From Bacteroidales bacterium (GTDB lineage: Bacteria; Bacteroidota; Bacteroidia; Bacteroidales; UBA932): a DNA stretch of 57,945 bases. The stretch's first letter is position 1. Each line of letters opens with the position of its first letter. Positions 17,755 through 27,455 of the stretch are shown here, piece by piece. The notes beneath the pieces were generated by a model. The model did no database searches. It was given only the letters and a program-made list of their open reading frames with translations, and had not been told where the DNA came from. The DNA lies in contig JAQVBQ010000009.1 in assembly GCA_028690215.1 (NCBI GenBank), positions 1 through 57,945 of the forward strand, in the 5' to 3' direction. The position numbers and the translations under genes were made by a program.

Positions 17755-19155
17755 ATGCGTAATCAATTGATATCCGGAACTCTTTTTTTACTGTTGCTCC
17801 TTATACCGGATCAGCTTTTCTCCCAGACTAAATCCTGTATATCAAATATATATACCCCCAAAAAGGGGATTACCAGAAGAGAAATTATTCTGCACGAATT
17901 GCCATTTAAGACCGGAGATTCTGTTAATATGCACAATATTGAAAATCTTCTACTTATTGGGAAAGAAAATCTGATCAACTTGTCGCTTTTCAACTTTGTG
18001 TACCTTAATTATGAAAACAATAAGGAGAACCCTGACAACATAGATATATACATAGAGACTGAAGAGAGATGGTATATATGGCCATTGATAAATGTTGTAC
18101 TTGAAGACAGAAATATGACCAGTTGGCTGAAGAGAGGAGATATGGGAAGAGTGACTCTAGAGACTGGCGTTAAGGCATACAATCTATGGGGACTTAATCA
18201 TACCCTTAGTGTGAGCTTTAGGTCGGGCTATCAAAGAGGATTAAGGTTTGAATACAATAATATAGCACTGGATCGAAAACGAAAGCTTCTGTTAAATATT
18301 AGTGCAATCAGGGAGTATTCCCGTACAGAAAATGTAAGAATCGAAAACAATACTCCTTTCTACTATAAATCAGATGAATTCATCTTTGACAAATACTCAT
18401 ATATGGCAGGTCTCACATATCGCCCCAGAATTAGAATAAGCCATATAATTAATATAGGTGTTGACAAGTGCGACATTTCTAAAAGCATATTAAAAGAAAA
18501 CCCTGATTATTGGGGAACCCAGGACACACTAAGAACGGGCTTTTTTATTAATTATAAATATGCGTCGGACCAAAGAGACAATAATCAATACCCTTTGGAT
18601 GGGTATCTGATTAGCGGAGAGTTTAACGGATACGCATCATTTGATAACGATATAAGATATGCTCAGATCTCTACACTCTTGCAATACTGCCAACCCATAG
18701 ATGACAGATGGAATATCTCTGCCATACTATCTGTCGGTATGTCTGCAAAAAACAGGAATGCTTACACGTTCGACAAAGCAATCGGATACGAACAAGCATA
18801 TCTGCGAGGGATGGAGTTATATGTTGCAGACGGACAGCACTATTCCGTTCTAAATCCTACTCTTAAGTACAATATAATACCCACTAAGGTGGTAACCATT
18901 GACTGGCTCTCTTTTCTCAAAAAGTTCAGTAAAATACACTTTGCTTTATATGGTAAGGCATTTGTTGACTGTGGCTACGTCTATAACAAATACAGGACAT
19001 TACAGTCCAACAACCTGTCCAATAAGTTTCTATACAGCACAGGTCTTGGACTCGACTTTGTCACATACTACGACATAAATCTTTCTATCGAATACTCTTT
19101 CAATATGTTAAATAAGGGTGGTCTCTTTTTCACCTTTAAAGGACCATTGATTTAG
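17755..19155 (+). CDS. BamA/TamA-like outer membrane protein with one POTRA domain
   Basis: A 466-residue Omp85-like protein. Residues 1-24 form a signal peptide (ending QLFSQ). One POTRA-like domain covers about 28-105 (SNIYTPKKGITRREIILHEL, a FNFVYLNYE strand and IDIYIETEERWYIWP). The rest is beta-barrel-like sequence with alternating strands, ending in NMLNKGGLFFTFKGPLI. It is much shorter than BamA (about 800 residues with five POTRAs), so it is not the essential BamA. Related small family members in Bacteroidota have no assigned job. The ATG at 17755 is preferred over a TTG at 17749, which lies inside the -7 box. Confidence 0.8.
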   Translation: MRNQLISGTLFLLLLLIPDQLFSQTKSCISNIYTPKKGITRREIILHELPFKTGDSVNMHNIENLLLIGKENLINLSLFNFVYLNYENNKENPDNIDIYIETEERWYIWPLINVVLEDRNMTSWLKRGDMGRVTLETGVKAYNLWGLNHTLSVSFRSGYQRGLRFEYNNIALDRKRKLLLNISAIREYSRTENVRIENNTPFYYKSDEFIFDKYSYMAGLTYRPRIRISHIINIGVDKCDISKSILKENPDYWGTQDTLRTGFFINYKYASDQRDNNQYPLDGYLISGEFNGYASFDNDIRYAQISTLLQYCQPIDDRWNISAILSVGMSAKNRNAYTFDKAIGYEQAYLRGMELYVADGQHYSVLNPTLKYNIIPTKVVTIDWLSFLKKFSKIHFALYGKAFVDCGYVYNKYRTLQSNNLSNKFLYSTGLGLDFVTYYDINLSIEYSFNMLNKGGLFFTFKGPLI

Positions 19156-19247
19156 TTTGGCATAATCATTGACCATATAAGAATAGACATACTATTACCT
19201 GAAACTTTCGGGATAAGCGTGACAAATTGACATAATAAAGAATAAAT

Positions 19248-21653
19248 ATGAAATTAGACGATATATATCTGCAGCACTCACTTCCAGAAGATGTAAACAT
19301 AATTCCGGTAATGAACATCGAAGGTATCCGACACATAGATGATTCAGAACTACCGGACACTTTGCCTATCATCGCTCTGAGAAATGCTGTGCTTTTCCCC
19401 GAAACTGTCATTCCAATAACGGTAGGAAGGGAAAAATCTGTAAAATTAGTTAGAGAGGTATACGGAAAGATGAGAATCTTAGGAGCTGTTTCTCAAAAAG
19501 ATGCGAAGCAAGAGGATCCTTCTCCATCTGACCTGTACGATATAGGGACATTAGCCAAGATTATCAAGATTGTTGAAATGCCTGATGGTGGCATTACAAT
19601 AATACTGCAAGGGATAAAGCGATTCAAGGTAAAGGACATAATTGCCACAGAACCCTATTTTATAGCATCTGTAAAATATCTTGAGGATGATATAAACAAA
19701 AGGAATTTAAAAGAACTTGATGCTATTGCCGGCTCAGTAAAAGATGCCGCGCTTCATATAATTAAATTATCTCCACATCTTCCGCAAGAGGCTGCTTTTG
19801 CAATAAAAAACATTGAAGGTCACTCCTTCCTGGTAAATTTCATTGCTTCCAGCATGGAGATAGACAACCCTCTTGATAAAATTGCATTACTAAGAGAGGG
19901 CCGCTTAAAACAAAGGGCATTAAAGCTGCTTGAATTGCTTAATAAGCAAATAGATATCCTTAAGATAAAAGATGATATACAGCAGAAGGTAAGAAGCGAG
20001 ATTGACCAGCAACAGAGAGAGTATTACCTCAATAATCAGCTTAAGACGATTCAGGAAGAGCTTGGCATTAACACAAATGTCCAGGAGTTTAACGATTTAA
20101 GACAGCAGGCAACCAAGAAAAAATGGTCTAAGAGTGTTGCCGAGACATTCGAGAAAGAGTTGCAGAAGCTGGAGAGGACCAATACCGGTTCTCCAGATTT
20201 CAATATACAACTTTCTTATGTAAAATTCCTTCTCGAACTGCCTTGGGGTGAGCTCAGCCCGGATAATCTTGATCTCAAACACGCTCAAAAAACACTTGAC
20301 AATGACCACTTTGGGCTTGAAACTGTAAAAGAGAGGATAATCGAGCACCTGGCTGTCCTTAAATTAAAGGGTGATATGAAATCTCCTATTCTCTGCCTGT
20401 ATGGCCCTCCGGGTGTCGGAAAGACCTCTTTGGGGAAATCGATTGCGAAGGCATTGGGAAGAAGTTATGAGAGAATATCTCTTGGCGGTTTGCATGACGA
20501 GGCAGAGATACGCGGTCACAGAAGAACATATATCGGAGCAATGCCAGGAAGGATAATAAATTCAATAAAGAAAGCAGGAACATCCAACCCACTTCTTGTT
20601 CTGGACGAAATTGACAAAGTGAGCAGTGACTTCAGGGGTGATCCGGCTTCTGCTCTTCTTGAGGTTCTTGATCCGGAGCAAAATGTTTCATTTCACGACA
20701 ATTATCTTGACATTGACTATGACCTCTCAAAGGTTCTCTTTATTACAACTGCCAACAACATCTCTACAATCCACCCGGCTTTAAGGGACAGAATGGAGAT
20801 GATTAATGTGAGTGGTTATCTTGCAGAAGAGAAGAGAGCTATTGCAAAAGGTTATCTTATACCTCGACAGACCGAAGCTCATGGTCTCAAAAAAAATCAG
20901 TTCAAAATCAATCAAGAGGGAATTGATACAATCATAGGTGAATATACCCGGGAATCAGGTGTCAGGGGTCTTGATAAGCAAATAGCAAAACTTGCTAGGA
21001 TTACAGCAAAGAATATTGCTCTTGAGACACCTTTAAAACCGCTTCTTGGTCCAAAAGAGGTTAAAGAGATGCTTGGTGTTCCAATATACCAACATGACAC
21101 CCAGAAAGGGAATGAGGCAGCAGGCGTTGTAACAGGACTTGCGTGGACAGAAAACGGTGGTGAGATTCTATTTATCGAGTGTGTCATGAGTAAAGGTAAA
21201 GGCATACTTACAACTACCGGAAACCTTGGAGATGTAATGAAGGAGTCAGCAATCATTGCATATCAGTATCTGAAAGCCAATCCTCAGTTACTATCTCTCA
21301 ATACCAAAGACTTTACTGAAAAAGACATACACATACATGTCCCTGAGGGAGCGATTCCAAAAGATGGTCCTTCAGCCGGTATAACTATGATTAGTGCGAT
21401 GTCTTCGGCATTCCTTAAAAAGAGAGTTAAAAGCGGCATTGCCATGACCGGAGAGATAACACTGCGTGGCAGAGTACTCCCTGTCGGAGGAATTAAAGAG
21501 AAGATTCTGGCAGCAAAGAGAGCCGGTATTGAGACTATAATTCTCTCGGAGGATAACAGGAAAGATATAAATGACATTAAAGAGATTTACCTTAAAGGCT
21601 TGAATTTCAAGTTTGTGAAGAACATTCCGGAAGTTCTTGAATTTATATTCTAA
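19248..21653 (+). CDS. lon: Lon ATP-dependent serine protease
   Basis: Cytosolic AAA+ protease that degrades misfolded and regulatory proteins. The 801 residues contain the LON substrate-binding domain (about 38-235, starting [17 protein letters not shown]), a coiled-coil region, and the AAA+ module with Walker [13 protein letters not shown] (Lys392). The C-terminal protease domain has the Ser-Lys dyad Ser709 in [10 protein letters not shown] and Lys750 in VGGIKEK. Length is near the bacterial norm. I see no convincing TAnnTTTG box in the 92-bp gap upstream. ung follows 9 bp later, so the two may be co-transcribed. Confidence 0.96.
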   Translation: MKLDDIYLQHSLPEDVNIIPVMNIEGIRHIDDSELPDTLPIIALRNAVLFPETVIPITVGREKSVKLVREVYGKMRILGAVSQKDAKQEDPSPSDLYDIGTLAKIIKIVEMPDGGITIILQGIKRFKVKDIIATEPYFIASVKYLEDDINKRNLKELDAIAGSVKDAALHIIKLSPHLPQEAAFAIKNIEGHSFLVNFIASSMEIDNPLDKIALLREGRLKQRALKLLELLNKQIDILKIKDDIQQKVRSEIDQQQREYYLNNQLKTIQEELGINTNVQEFNDLRQQATKKKWSKSVAETFEKELQKLERTNTGSPDFNIQLSYVKFLLELPWGELSPDNLDLKHAQKTLDNDHFGLETVKERIIEHLAVLKLKGDMKSPILCLYGPPGVGKTSLGKSIAKALGRSYERISLGGLHDEAEIRGHRRTYIGAMPGRIINSIKKAGTSNPLLVLDEIDKVSSDFRGDPASALLEVLDPEQNVSFHDNYLDIDYDLSKVLFITTANNISTIHPALRDRMEMINVSGYLAEEKRAIAKGYLIPRQTEAHGLKKNQFKINQEGIDTIIGEYTRESGVRGLDKQIAKLARITAKNIALETPLKPLLGPKEVKEMLGVPIYQHDTQKGNEAAGVVTGLAWTENGGEILFIECVMSKGKGILTTTGNLGDVMKESAIIAYQYLKANPQLLSLNTKDFTEKDIHIHVPEGAIPKDGPSAGITMISAMSSAFLKKRVKSGIAMTGEITLRGRVLPVGGIKEKILAAKRAGIETIILSEDNRKDINDIKEIYLKGLNFKFVKNIPEVLEFIF

Positions 21654-21662
21654 GGTTTTATC

Positions 21663-22325
21663 ATGGATGTAAAGATTGATGAAAGTTGGAGAAGAGAGCT
21701 CCAGGAGGAGTTTGACAAGGAGTATTTTTCGAAAATCGTTGGTTTTCTAAAAAAAGAGATGGAGTCTCATGTTGTCATCTACCCCAAAGGAAATCTTATA
21801 TTCAACGCATTCAATTCTACACCTTTCGACAAAGTGAAAGTTGTCATTATCGGGCAGGATCCGTACCATAACCCTGGTCAGGCCCATGGTCTTTCATTTT
21901 CGGTCCCTGACGGAATAAAACCACCACCCTCACTTGTTAATATTTTCAAGGAGTTAAAAACAGATTTAGGAGTAGATACGCCGCAAAGCGGCTCTCTGGA
22001 AAGATGGGCAGAACAGGGTGTTTTTCTTCTCAATGCAGTTCTTACAGTGAGGGCAGGATCTCCTGCATCTCACGGCAATATAGGCTGGATACAATTCACC
22101 GATGCTGTGATTAAAAGACTCTCAGACAAAAGAGAGGGTATAGTTTTTCTGTTGTGGGGAAATTTTGCAAAAGGCAAGAGATCAATCATAGACACAAATC
22201 GTCATTTTGTACTTGAGGCAGCTCACCCCTCCCCTCTTGCCCAGGGAGCCTTTTTCGGCTGCCGCCATTTTTCCAGAACAAATGCAATTCTTGAAGCTCA
22301 GGGAAAAGCTCCGATAAATTGGTAA
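21663..22325 (+). CDS. ung: Uracil-DNA glycosylase, family 1
   Basis: Removes uracil from DNA to start base-excision repair. The 220-residue protein has the water-activating loop GQDPYHNPGQAHG with Asp66, the FSVP segment, the PPPSLVNIFKEL helix typical of family 1, and the leucine loop HPSPLA with His188. Length fits the family. It follows lon by 9 bp and converges on yggS with only a 4-bp gap between the stops. Confidence 0.96.
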   Translation: MDVKIDESWRRELQEEFDKEYFSKIVGFLKKEMESHVVIYPKGNLIFNAFNSTPFDKVKVVIIGQDPYHNPGQAHGLSFSVPDGIKPPPSLVNIFKELKTDLGVDTPQSGSLERWAEQGVFLLNAVLTVRAGSPASHGNIGWIQFTDAVIKRLSDKREGIVFLLWGNFAKGKRSIIDTNRHFVLEAAHPSPLAQGAFFGCRHFSRTNAILEAQGKAPINW

Positions 22326-22329
22326 ATAG

Positions 22330-22986
22330 TTACCTTACACCAAAAATTCCGGTTCCTATTCTTACGATTGTACTTCCCTCCTCAATTGCAATTCTGTAAT
22401 CTCCGGACATACCCATAGATACTTCCTTAAAACATTCAGAATCCCTGAAATAGGTTTCTTTGAGGAAATCAAACTCTGATTTAAGAGCGGCGAACTCTTT
22501 TCTAATCTGATCTCTCTCCGAAACATAGGAGGCCATACCCATTACTCCACAAATCCGTATGTTTTTCAATGATTTTAAAATATCGATACTTTCGCGGATT
22601 TCAGCAGATGTGAAACCCTGCTTTGTCTCCTCCATAGCAATATGAATCTGTAGCAGACAATCTTTGGTAATAGAGCGTAAAGAAGCTTGTCTATCTATCT
22701 CTTGTGCCAATTTTACAGAATCAACGGAATGAATAAGGTAGGCCTTATCGATAATCATCTTTACTTTGTTTGTCTGAAGATGACCGATAAAATGCCACTT
22801 TATGTCTGACGGAAGGGTTTGCGCCTTCATCTGCATCTCCTGAGGACGATTCTCTCCAAACTCTCTAAGACCAGAATTGTACGCCTCAATAATGTCTTCA
22901 GCAGGCTTAAATTTAGAAACTGCCACCAATCTTGTTGATGGCGGCAGTTCATTTTTTATCTCCTCAATATTTGCGGAAATTGTCAT
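22330..22986 (-). CDS. YggS-family pyridoxal-phosphate homeostasis protein
   Basis: A 218-residue single-domain fold-type III PLP protein (PROSC/YggS) that buffers pyridoxal phosphate and affects amino-acid pools. The PLP lysine is Lys25 in LVAVSKFKP. Other family motifs are FGENRPQEM, WHFIGHLQTNK, LLQIHIAMEETKQGF, GVMGMASY and the phosphate-binding SMGMSGDYRIAIEEGSTIVRIG (quoted in parts: MSGDY and GSTIVRIGTGIFG). Its start overlaps the yidC stop by 4 nt, so it is the last gene of a DUF349-yidC-yggS operon. Confidence 0.93.
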   Translation of the reverse strand: MTISANIEEIKNELPPSTRLVAVSKFKPAEDIIEAYNSGLREFGENRPQEMQMKAQTLPSDIKWHFIGHLQTNKVKMIIDKAYLIHSVDSVKLAQEIDRQASLRSITKDCLLQIHIAMEETKQGFTSAEIRESIDILKSLKNIRICGVMGMASYVSERDQIRKEFAALKSEFDFLKETYFRDSECFKEVSMGMSGDYRIAIEEGSTIVRIGTGIFGVR

Positions 22987-24854
22987 TTTTTCTTCTTTTG
23001 TTGCTGAAGCTGCTGTTGTTGCATTTTATAAGCTTCATCAAGTCTCTGCTGGAATTTCGATTTTTTTGCAGGTGCATTGGATGCAGCTTTCTCTTTAAGC
23101 TTTGCATATAACTTCTCCTCGTCAACGAAATATTTTCGTATAACCCATGTCTGAAGCATGGTGAGCAGGTTGGAGAGCATATAGTAATAACTCAGACCAC
23201 TCGAGAAATTGTTACAAAGAACAAGCAGGAATACCGGCATAAAATAGAGGCTCATGAACTTCATTCCTGCCATTTGAGGACCGGTAGCCATCTGGTCTGC
23301 ATTCATCTTTGAGTAGAAATACATCGATACAGCCATAAGAAGAGCAAAGAGGCTGACATGGTCTCCATAGAGAGGAATACTGAACGGTAAATTCAATATA
23401 GAGTCATAGGCACTTAAATCATCAGCCCAAAGGAAACCCTCCTGTCTCAACTCAAATGAGGCCGGGAAGAATTTGAACATAGCAAAGAGGATAGGCATCT
23501 GCAACAGCATCGGGAGGCAACCTCCGAACATACTGACATCTGCCTTCTTGTATAGTGCCATGGTCTCCTGTTGCTTCTTCATGGCATCTTCGGACTTAGG
23601 GTACTTCTCGTTTATTTTATCAACCTCCGGTTTCAGTACACGCATTTTTGCAGATGACATGTATGACTTTAATGTAAGCGGAGATATAACAATCTTGATT
23701 AGTATTGTAAGGATCAGAATAATCAGACCGTAGTTTCCTATAAACTTGTTGAGAAAGTCAAATACCAGAATGACTATGTATCTGTTTATCCACCCAATAA
23801 GCCATCCGCCAAGGGGAACTATCTTTTCAAAACCCTGGTCATAAGATTTCAGGGTCTTGTAATGGTTCGGACCGTAGTAGAACTGGAAAGGCATCGAAAC
23901 TTCATCCTCAATAGAATATGGAACCTGCATGTTTGCCTCGCAATGCATAAGGTTTTTATCGGGATCTGACTCAGGATATATATTATAACTCAACAATCCT
24001 GTGTTAAAGTTATTCCCTGATACCAGAATGGCCGAAAAGAACTGCTGCTGGAAAGCAACCCAGTTGATTTTTGTACGAACATCCTTCTCTACGCTCTCTT
24101 TTCTCAGCCCGAGGCTTTCAACATCCTTTGAATTAGGATGTTTGTATAAAAGTGAAGAGTAGTTTTTCTCATTGTCATAGCCTTTTTCAAGTCTCGGAAC
24201 ATCCAATACCCAGTGAAGGTCCATAGAGGTGACTTTTTTCTGGATATGTTCCTTCATCCCTACAAAGCGGATGTCAAGATCTACCAGATAACTGCCTTTG
24301 GTGAGAGTGTAGTTATATTCAATGTATGAATCCTCATCAAACGGCAACCTGTACACCACCGATGTGTCTGTGGATTGGGCATTTTCGAACACGAAACTGT
24401 CTGTTGCAACCTCCTGATTTGTGAAGAGTACCAATGAGAACTTGCTCGCCTTCTCTTTTATCAGATAAAGGGGGAGTGAGTCATAGGTATAGTAATTTTT
24501 TATTTCAACCTTGTTTGGCTGAGCTCCTTTGCTTGTAAACTCTATCTTAATCTTATCGTTTTCCAGAGTCAGGAACTCCTCCTGTGCCGTACTGGCTTTA
24601 ACCAATGAGGAATCCTTGTATATTGAATTTACGGCAGAAGAGTCTCTGCTAACGGTACTATCGGAAGCAGCAATCAGATTTGAGGCAGAGTCGAGCGCCA
24701 TCTCTTGCATGGCAGCCTTGGCCTGAACTCTGGCAACAGAGTCCATTTGAATCTTCACCTTCTCCTGTTCACGATATATCTTTGAATTGTACCAACTGAA
24801 CCCTATAAGTATAACACCTATAATTACAAATCCAACGATTGAATTTTTCTTCAT
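22983..24854 (-). CDS. yidC: Membrane protein insertase YidC
   Basis: Oxa1/YidC insertase for inner-membrane proteins, 623 residues. It has an N-terminal anchor (about 5-21), a low-complexity Ala/Ser linker, a large periplasmic P1 domain (about 90-350), and the five-helix core from about residue 355. The core includes IILILTILIKIVISPLTLKS and the cytosolic hairpin with the conserved MSSAKMRVLKPEVDKINEKY. The C-terminus is rich in Lys and Gln, suitable for ribosome binding. The length matches other Bacteroidota YidC proteins. It sits 2 nt downstream of the DUF349 gene and overlaps yggS. Confidence 0.95.
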   Translation of the reverse strand: MKKNSIVGFVIIGVILIGFSWYNSKIYREQEKVKIQMDSVARVQAKAAMQEMALDSASNLIAASDSTVSRDSSAVNSIYKDSSLVKASTAQEEFLTLENDKIKIEFTSKGAQPNKVEIKNYYTYDSLPLYLIKEKASKFSLVLFTNQEVATDSFVFENAQSTDTSVVYRLPFDEDSYIEYNYTLTKGSYLVDLDIRFVGMKEHIQKKVTSMDLHWVLDVPRLEKGYDNEKNYSSLLYKHPNSKDVESLGLRKESVEKDVRTKINWVAFQQQFFSAILVSGNNFNTGLLSYNIYPESDPDKNLMHCEANMQVPYSIEDEVSMPFQFYYGPNHYKTLKSYDQGFEKIVPLGGWLIGWINRYIVILVFDFLNKFIGNYGLIILILTILIKIVISPLTLKSYMSSAKMRVLKPEVDKINEKYPKSEDAMKKQQETMALYKKADVSMFGGCLPMLLQMPILFAMFKFFPASFELRQEGFLWADDLSAYDSILNLPFSIPLYGDHVSLFALLMAVSMYFYSKMNADQMATGPQMAGMKFMSLYFMPVFLLVLCNNFSSGLSYYYMLSNLLTMLQTWVIRKYFVDEEKLYAKLKEKAASNAPAKKSKFQQRLDEAYKMQQQQLQQQKKKK

Positions 24855-24856
24855 TA

Positions 24857-26695
24857 TTATTGAGCGTCGTTTTGGTTGTCTATTAATTTGATTTTCTCTT
24901 CGAGTTGTGAAAGTTCAAATTTGGCTGCAGAGATCTTCTTTTCAATATCCAGCAAAAGTGAATCGGCATTCTTGGATTTTGTAAAGAATCCCATATTATT
25001 TTCCCAGACAGCAATATCTTGCTCCATCTGTCTGTATCTCTGAATCAACTTCTCTCTTTCGGCCCTTACTCCACCACCCTTTGAAGAAGTGGATACATCT
25101 TTAAGATGTTTCTTGTACCTGTTAATTCTGTTCTCCTGCTCAGGATTTCTAATTTCACCGAACTTCTGCTCCATAGCATGTCTGTATGCTGCCTGAATCC
25201 TCTCCTTTTCCTTAATCGGCACAAAACCAATCTCGGCCCACCTTGTCTGGAAATCTTTCAAAGCTTCACTGTTTTCCAATGGTTTTGGATCAAGTTTGTA
25301 CTCGTTGATCTCTTGGATAAGATCGAGCTTTTTAGCTAGATTCTGTTCAAAAGAGTCATCTACTGAGCTGTAATGCTTAGACTTATTGTCAAAGAAAGTA
25401 TCACAGGCTGCTCTGAATCGTTTCCAAACAATATCAGACTGTTTGCGGGCAACAGGTCCTATCTCTTTCCATTTCTTTTGGAGGTTTATCAACTGATCGG
25501 TAGTCCTCTTCCAATCATCACTGTCTTTAAGCGCTTCAGCCTGCTCGCAAAGAGCTATTTTCTTATCATAATTCTCTTGCATTACATTTTTGAAATGCGA
25601 GTAATGATCTCTTTTTGCATCATAGAATTTATCACAAGCTGCCCTGAAACGGTCATAAATTCTCTGGTTATCCTTTTTTGAAGCAAAACCTATCCCTTTC
25701 CAGTCATTCTGAATCTTCTCTATCTCCTTTGTAAGTGCATTCCAATCTCTCTCTCCTTCTAATGCCACTATTGCCTCAACTTTTTCACAAAGCGCACTTT
25801 TCTGCTCCAGATTCTCTTTTTGAGACTCCTTCTGTGTCTCAAAAAACTCCTGTTGTCTTTTATTTACACCTGAAGTAGCCTTTTTAAACCTCTCCCATAT
25901 CTCTTCCCTCATCTCTTTATTAACAGGACCCAGCTCTCTCCACTCCTCATGAAGTTTCTGCAACTTTCTGAAGGCTTGAATGATATTTGGTTCATTAATA
26001 AGAGCTTCAGCCTTTTCACAAAGTTCAACTTTCATCTCAAGATTCTTCTTGAGATCAAGATCTCTGAGCTCATTATTTATCTTAACATAATCGTAAAATT
26101 TCTCAACAAGATATTGGTAAGTATCCCATATATCCTTATTGTTTGCCTGTGGCACAGGTCCAATCGATTTCCATCTGTTCTGTAGCTCGCGGAACGCCGG
26201 GAATGTCTGATGAAGATCCTCCTGTTTTTCAAGAAGATCTTTTAATTCTTCAATAATGGCATTTTTCTTTGCAAGATTTTCCTCTTTCTGCTTTTCAATG
26301 GTTTGCAGGAAACTCCCCCTTAAGGACTTGTATTGAGCATAAAGCTCCTTAAAGCCTCTCTCTATCTCTGCAAAAGGATTGTGTGAAACTACTGTCTCCT
26401 GGAGATCCTCCTCAGTACTCTCGACATTTTCAGAAGGAGCTATAAAACCCGCAGCAATTTTCTCTCTTTTGAGTGCTTTATAAAATGCAGCCTTAATACC
26501 TTCTGCAAGTTTATACATCTCCTGTTGATCCCCTCGTTCAATCAATTCCTGAAAAATCTGCAAGATCTCTTTCAGACTTTTGTTCGAATGGTCTGGATAC
26601 TCAGTTAAAGAGTCATTATTACTCAGCGTATTTTCAAGGATCTCACCTTCCTTGAATTGCTCCTCAGGAGCAGTAGGGATAATTTCTTGGTCCAT
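24857..26695 (-). CDS. DUF349 repeat protein
   Basis: A 612-residue, very charged, all-helical protein built from about five repeats of roughly 72-75 residues between about 120 and 520. Each repeat contains a core like LCEKAEAL followed by a W, then LQKKWKEIGPVARKQSDIVW and RFRAACDTFFD (seen as EEWRELGPV, NDWKGIGFA, KKWKEIGPV, TRWAEIGFV). The conserved Trp-Lys-x-Ile-Gly core defines DUF349. The N-terminus is acidic and disordered and the C-terminus is coiled-coil. No signal or membrane segment is present. It is the first gene of an operon with yidC and yggS. Function is not established; a structural or nucleic-acid-associated role is only a guess. Confidence 0.88.
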   Translation of the reverse strand: MDQEIIPTAPEEQFKEGEILENTLSNNDSLTEYPDHSNKSLKEILQIFQELIERGDQQEMYKLAEGIKAAFYKALKREKIAAGFIAPSENVESTEEDLQETVVSHNPFAEIERGFKELYAQYKSLRGSFLQTIEKQKEENLAKKNAIIEELKDLLEKQEDLHQTFPAFRELQNRWKSIGPVPQANNKDIWDTYQYLVEKFYDYVKINNELRDLDLKKNLEMKVELCEKAEALINEPNIIQAFRKLQKLHEEWRELGPVNKEMREEIWERFKKATSGVNKRQQEFFETQKESQKENLEQKSALCEKVEAIVALEGERDWNALTKEIEKIQNDWKGIGFASKKDNQRIYDRFRAACDKFYDAKRDHYSHFKNVMQENYDKKIALCEQAEALKDSDDWKRTTDQLINLQKKWKEIGPVARKQSDIVWKRFRAACDTFFDNKSKHYSSVDDSFEQNLAKKLDLIQEINEYKLDPKPLENSEALKDFQTRWAEIGFVPIKEKERIQAAYRHAMEQKFGEIRNPEQENRINRYKKHLKDVSTSSKGGGVRAEREKLIQRYRQMEQDIAVWENNMGFFTKSKNADSLLLDIEKKISAAKFELSQLEEKIKLIDNQNDAQ

Positions 26696-26724
26696 TATTG
26701 CAAGGCTAATATGTTAATAACTCG

Positions 26725-26732
26725 CAAATATA
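26725..26732 (-). promoter_or_regulatory. -7 promoter element of the DUF349-yidC-yggS operon
   Basis: TATATTTG on the minus strand matches TAnnTTTG, 29 nt upstream of the DUF349 ATG. The divergent trmD promoter lies 30 bp away, so the two polymerases would compete for overlapping DNA. Confidence 0.55.
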
Positions 26733-26762
26733 AAAAAAAATTTGCTAATGCCGTGATTTATC

Positions 26763-26770
26763 TAAATTTG
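26763..26770 (+). promoter_or_regulatory. -7 promoter element of trmD
   Basis: TAAATTTG ends 4 nt before the trmD ATG; a TTTG is present 18 nt upstream of the box (26741-26744 region). Both elements fit the Bacteroidota consensus with slightly short spacing. The mRNA would begin at or next to the start codon. Confidence 0.6.
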
Positions 26771-26774
26771 CACC

Positions 26775-27455
26775 ATGATTAGATTTGACATATTAAGTGT
26801 GGTACCGGAATTGCTTGAGAGTCCGTTGAATCACTCCATTGTACGCAGGGCAAAAGAGAGCAATCTTGTCGAGATCCATATACACGATATCCGCGAATAC
26901 GGGAAAGGCAACTACAGACAGGTGGATGACTACTGTTTCGGCGGAGATGCAGGTATGGTAATGATGATAGAGCCTGTATACAAGTTAATTACAAAACTGA
27001 AAAGTGAGCGTGAATATGATGAGATTATATATATGAGTCCCGATGGCGAGCTTTTAGATCAAAAAATTGCAAATCAGTTGTCGTGTCTGAAAAATATAAT
27101 AATCCTCTGCGGGCATTACAAAGGGATTGATCACAGAATAAGAGAACATCTGATCACAAGAGAAATCTCAATAGGTAATTATGTACTGAGCGGAGGAGAG
27201 ATTCCTGCAGCTGTAGTTTGTGACGCAGTTATCAGACTCATTCCGGGAGCCCTTTCAGACGAAACCTCTGCATTGAGCGATTCATTCCAGGACGATCTTC
27301 TGGCACCTCCTGCCTATACCAGGCCTGCAGACTTCAATGGATGGAAAGTCCCCGATGTCTTGCTATCAGGGAATCCTAAACTTATCAAAGAGTGGCAGGA
27401 AAAAGAGTCTGTTGACCGTACAAGAAGATTAAGACCGGAACTTCTGAAGGACTAA
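26775..27455 (+). CDS. trmD: tRNA (guanine-37 N1)-methyltransferase
   Basis: SPOUT-class methyltransferase that makes m1G37 in tRNAs to prevent frameshifting. The 226 residues include the N-terminal [20 protein letters not shown], the [15 protein letters not shown] segment, the knot motifs [12 protein letters not shown] and [14 protein letters not shown], and the C-terminal helix [22 protein letters not shown] (quoted in part: [16 protein letters not shown]). Length is typical. It is not in the classical rpsP-rimM-trmD-rplS operon but stands alone under a leaderless-looking promoter. Its stop overlaps the convergent polyferredoxin stop (CTAA). Confidence 0.96.
   Translation: MIRFDILSVVPELLESPLNHSIVRRAKESNLVEIHIHDIREYGKGNYRQVDDYCFGGDAGMVMMIEPVYKLITKLKSEREYDEIIYMSPDGELLDQKIANQLSCLKNIIILCGHYKGIDHRIREHLITREISIGNYVLSGGEIPAAVVCDAVIRLIPGALSDETSALSDSFQDDLLAPPAYTRPADFNGWKVPDVLLSGNPKLIKEWQEKESVDRTRRLRPELLKD

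Noticed and set aside
19156-19247. A heat-shock-type promoter upstream of lon
   Set aside because: Neither a TAnnTTTG box nor a recognisable alternative sigma element could be supported in the gap.
24857-26695. A tandem DNA repeat within the DUF349 gene
   Set aside because: The repeats are clear only at the protein level; nucleotide identity between modules is low, so this is an ancient domain duplication and not a DNA repeat.
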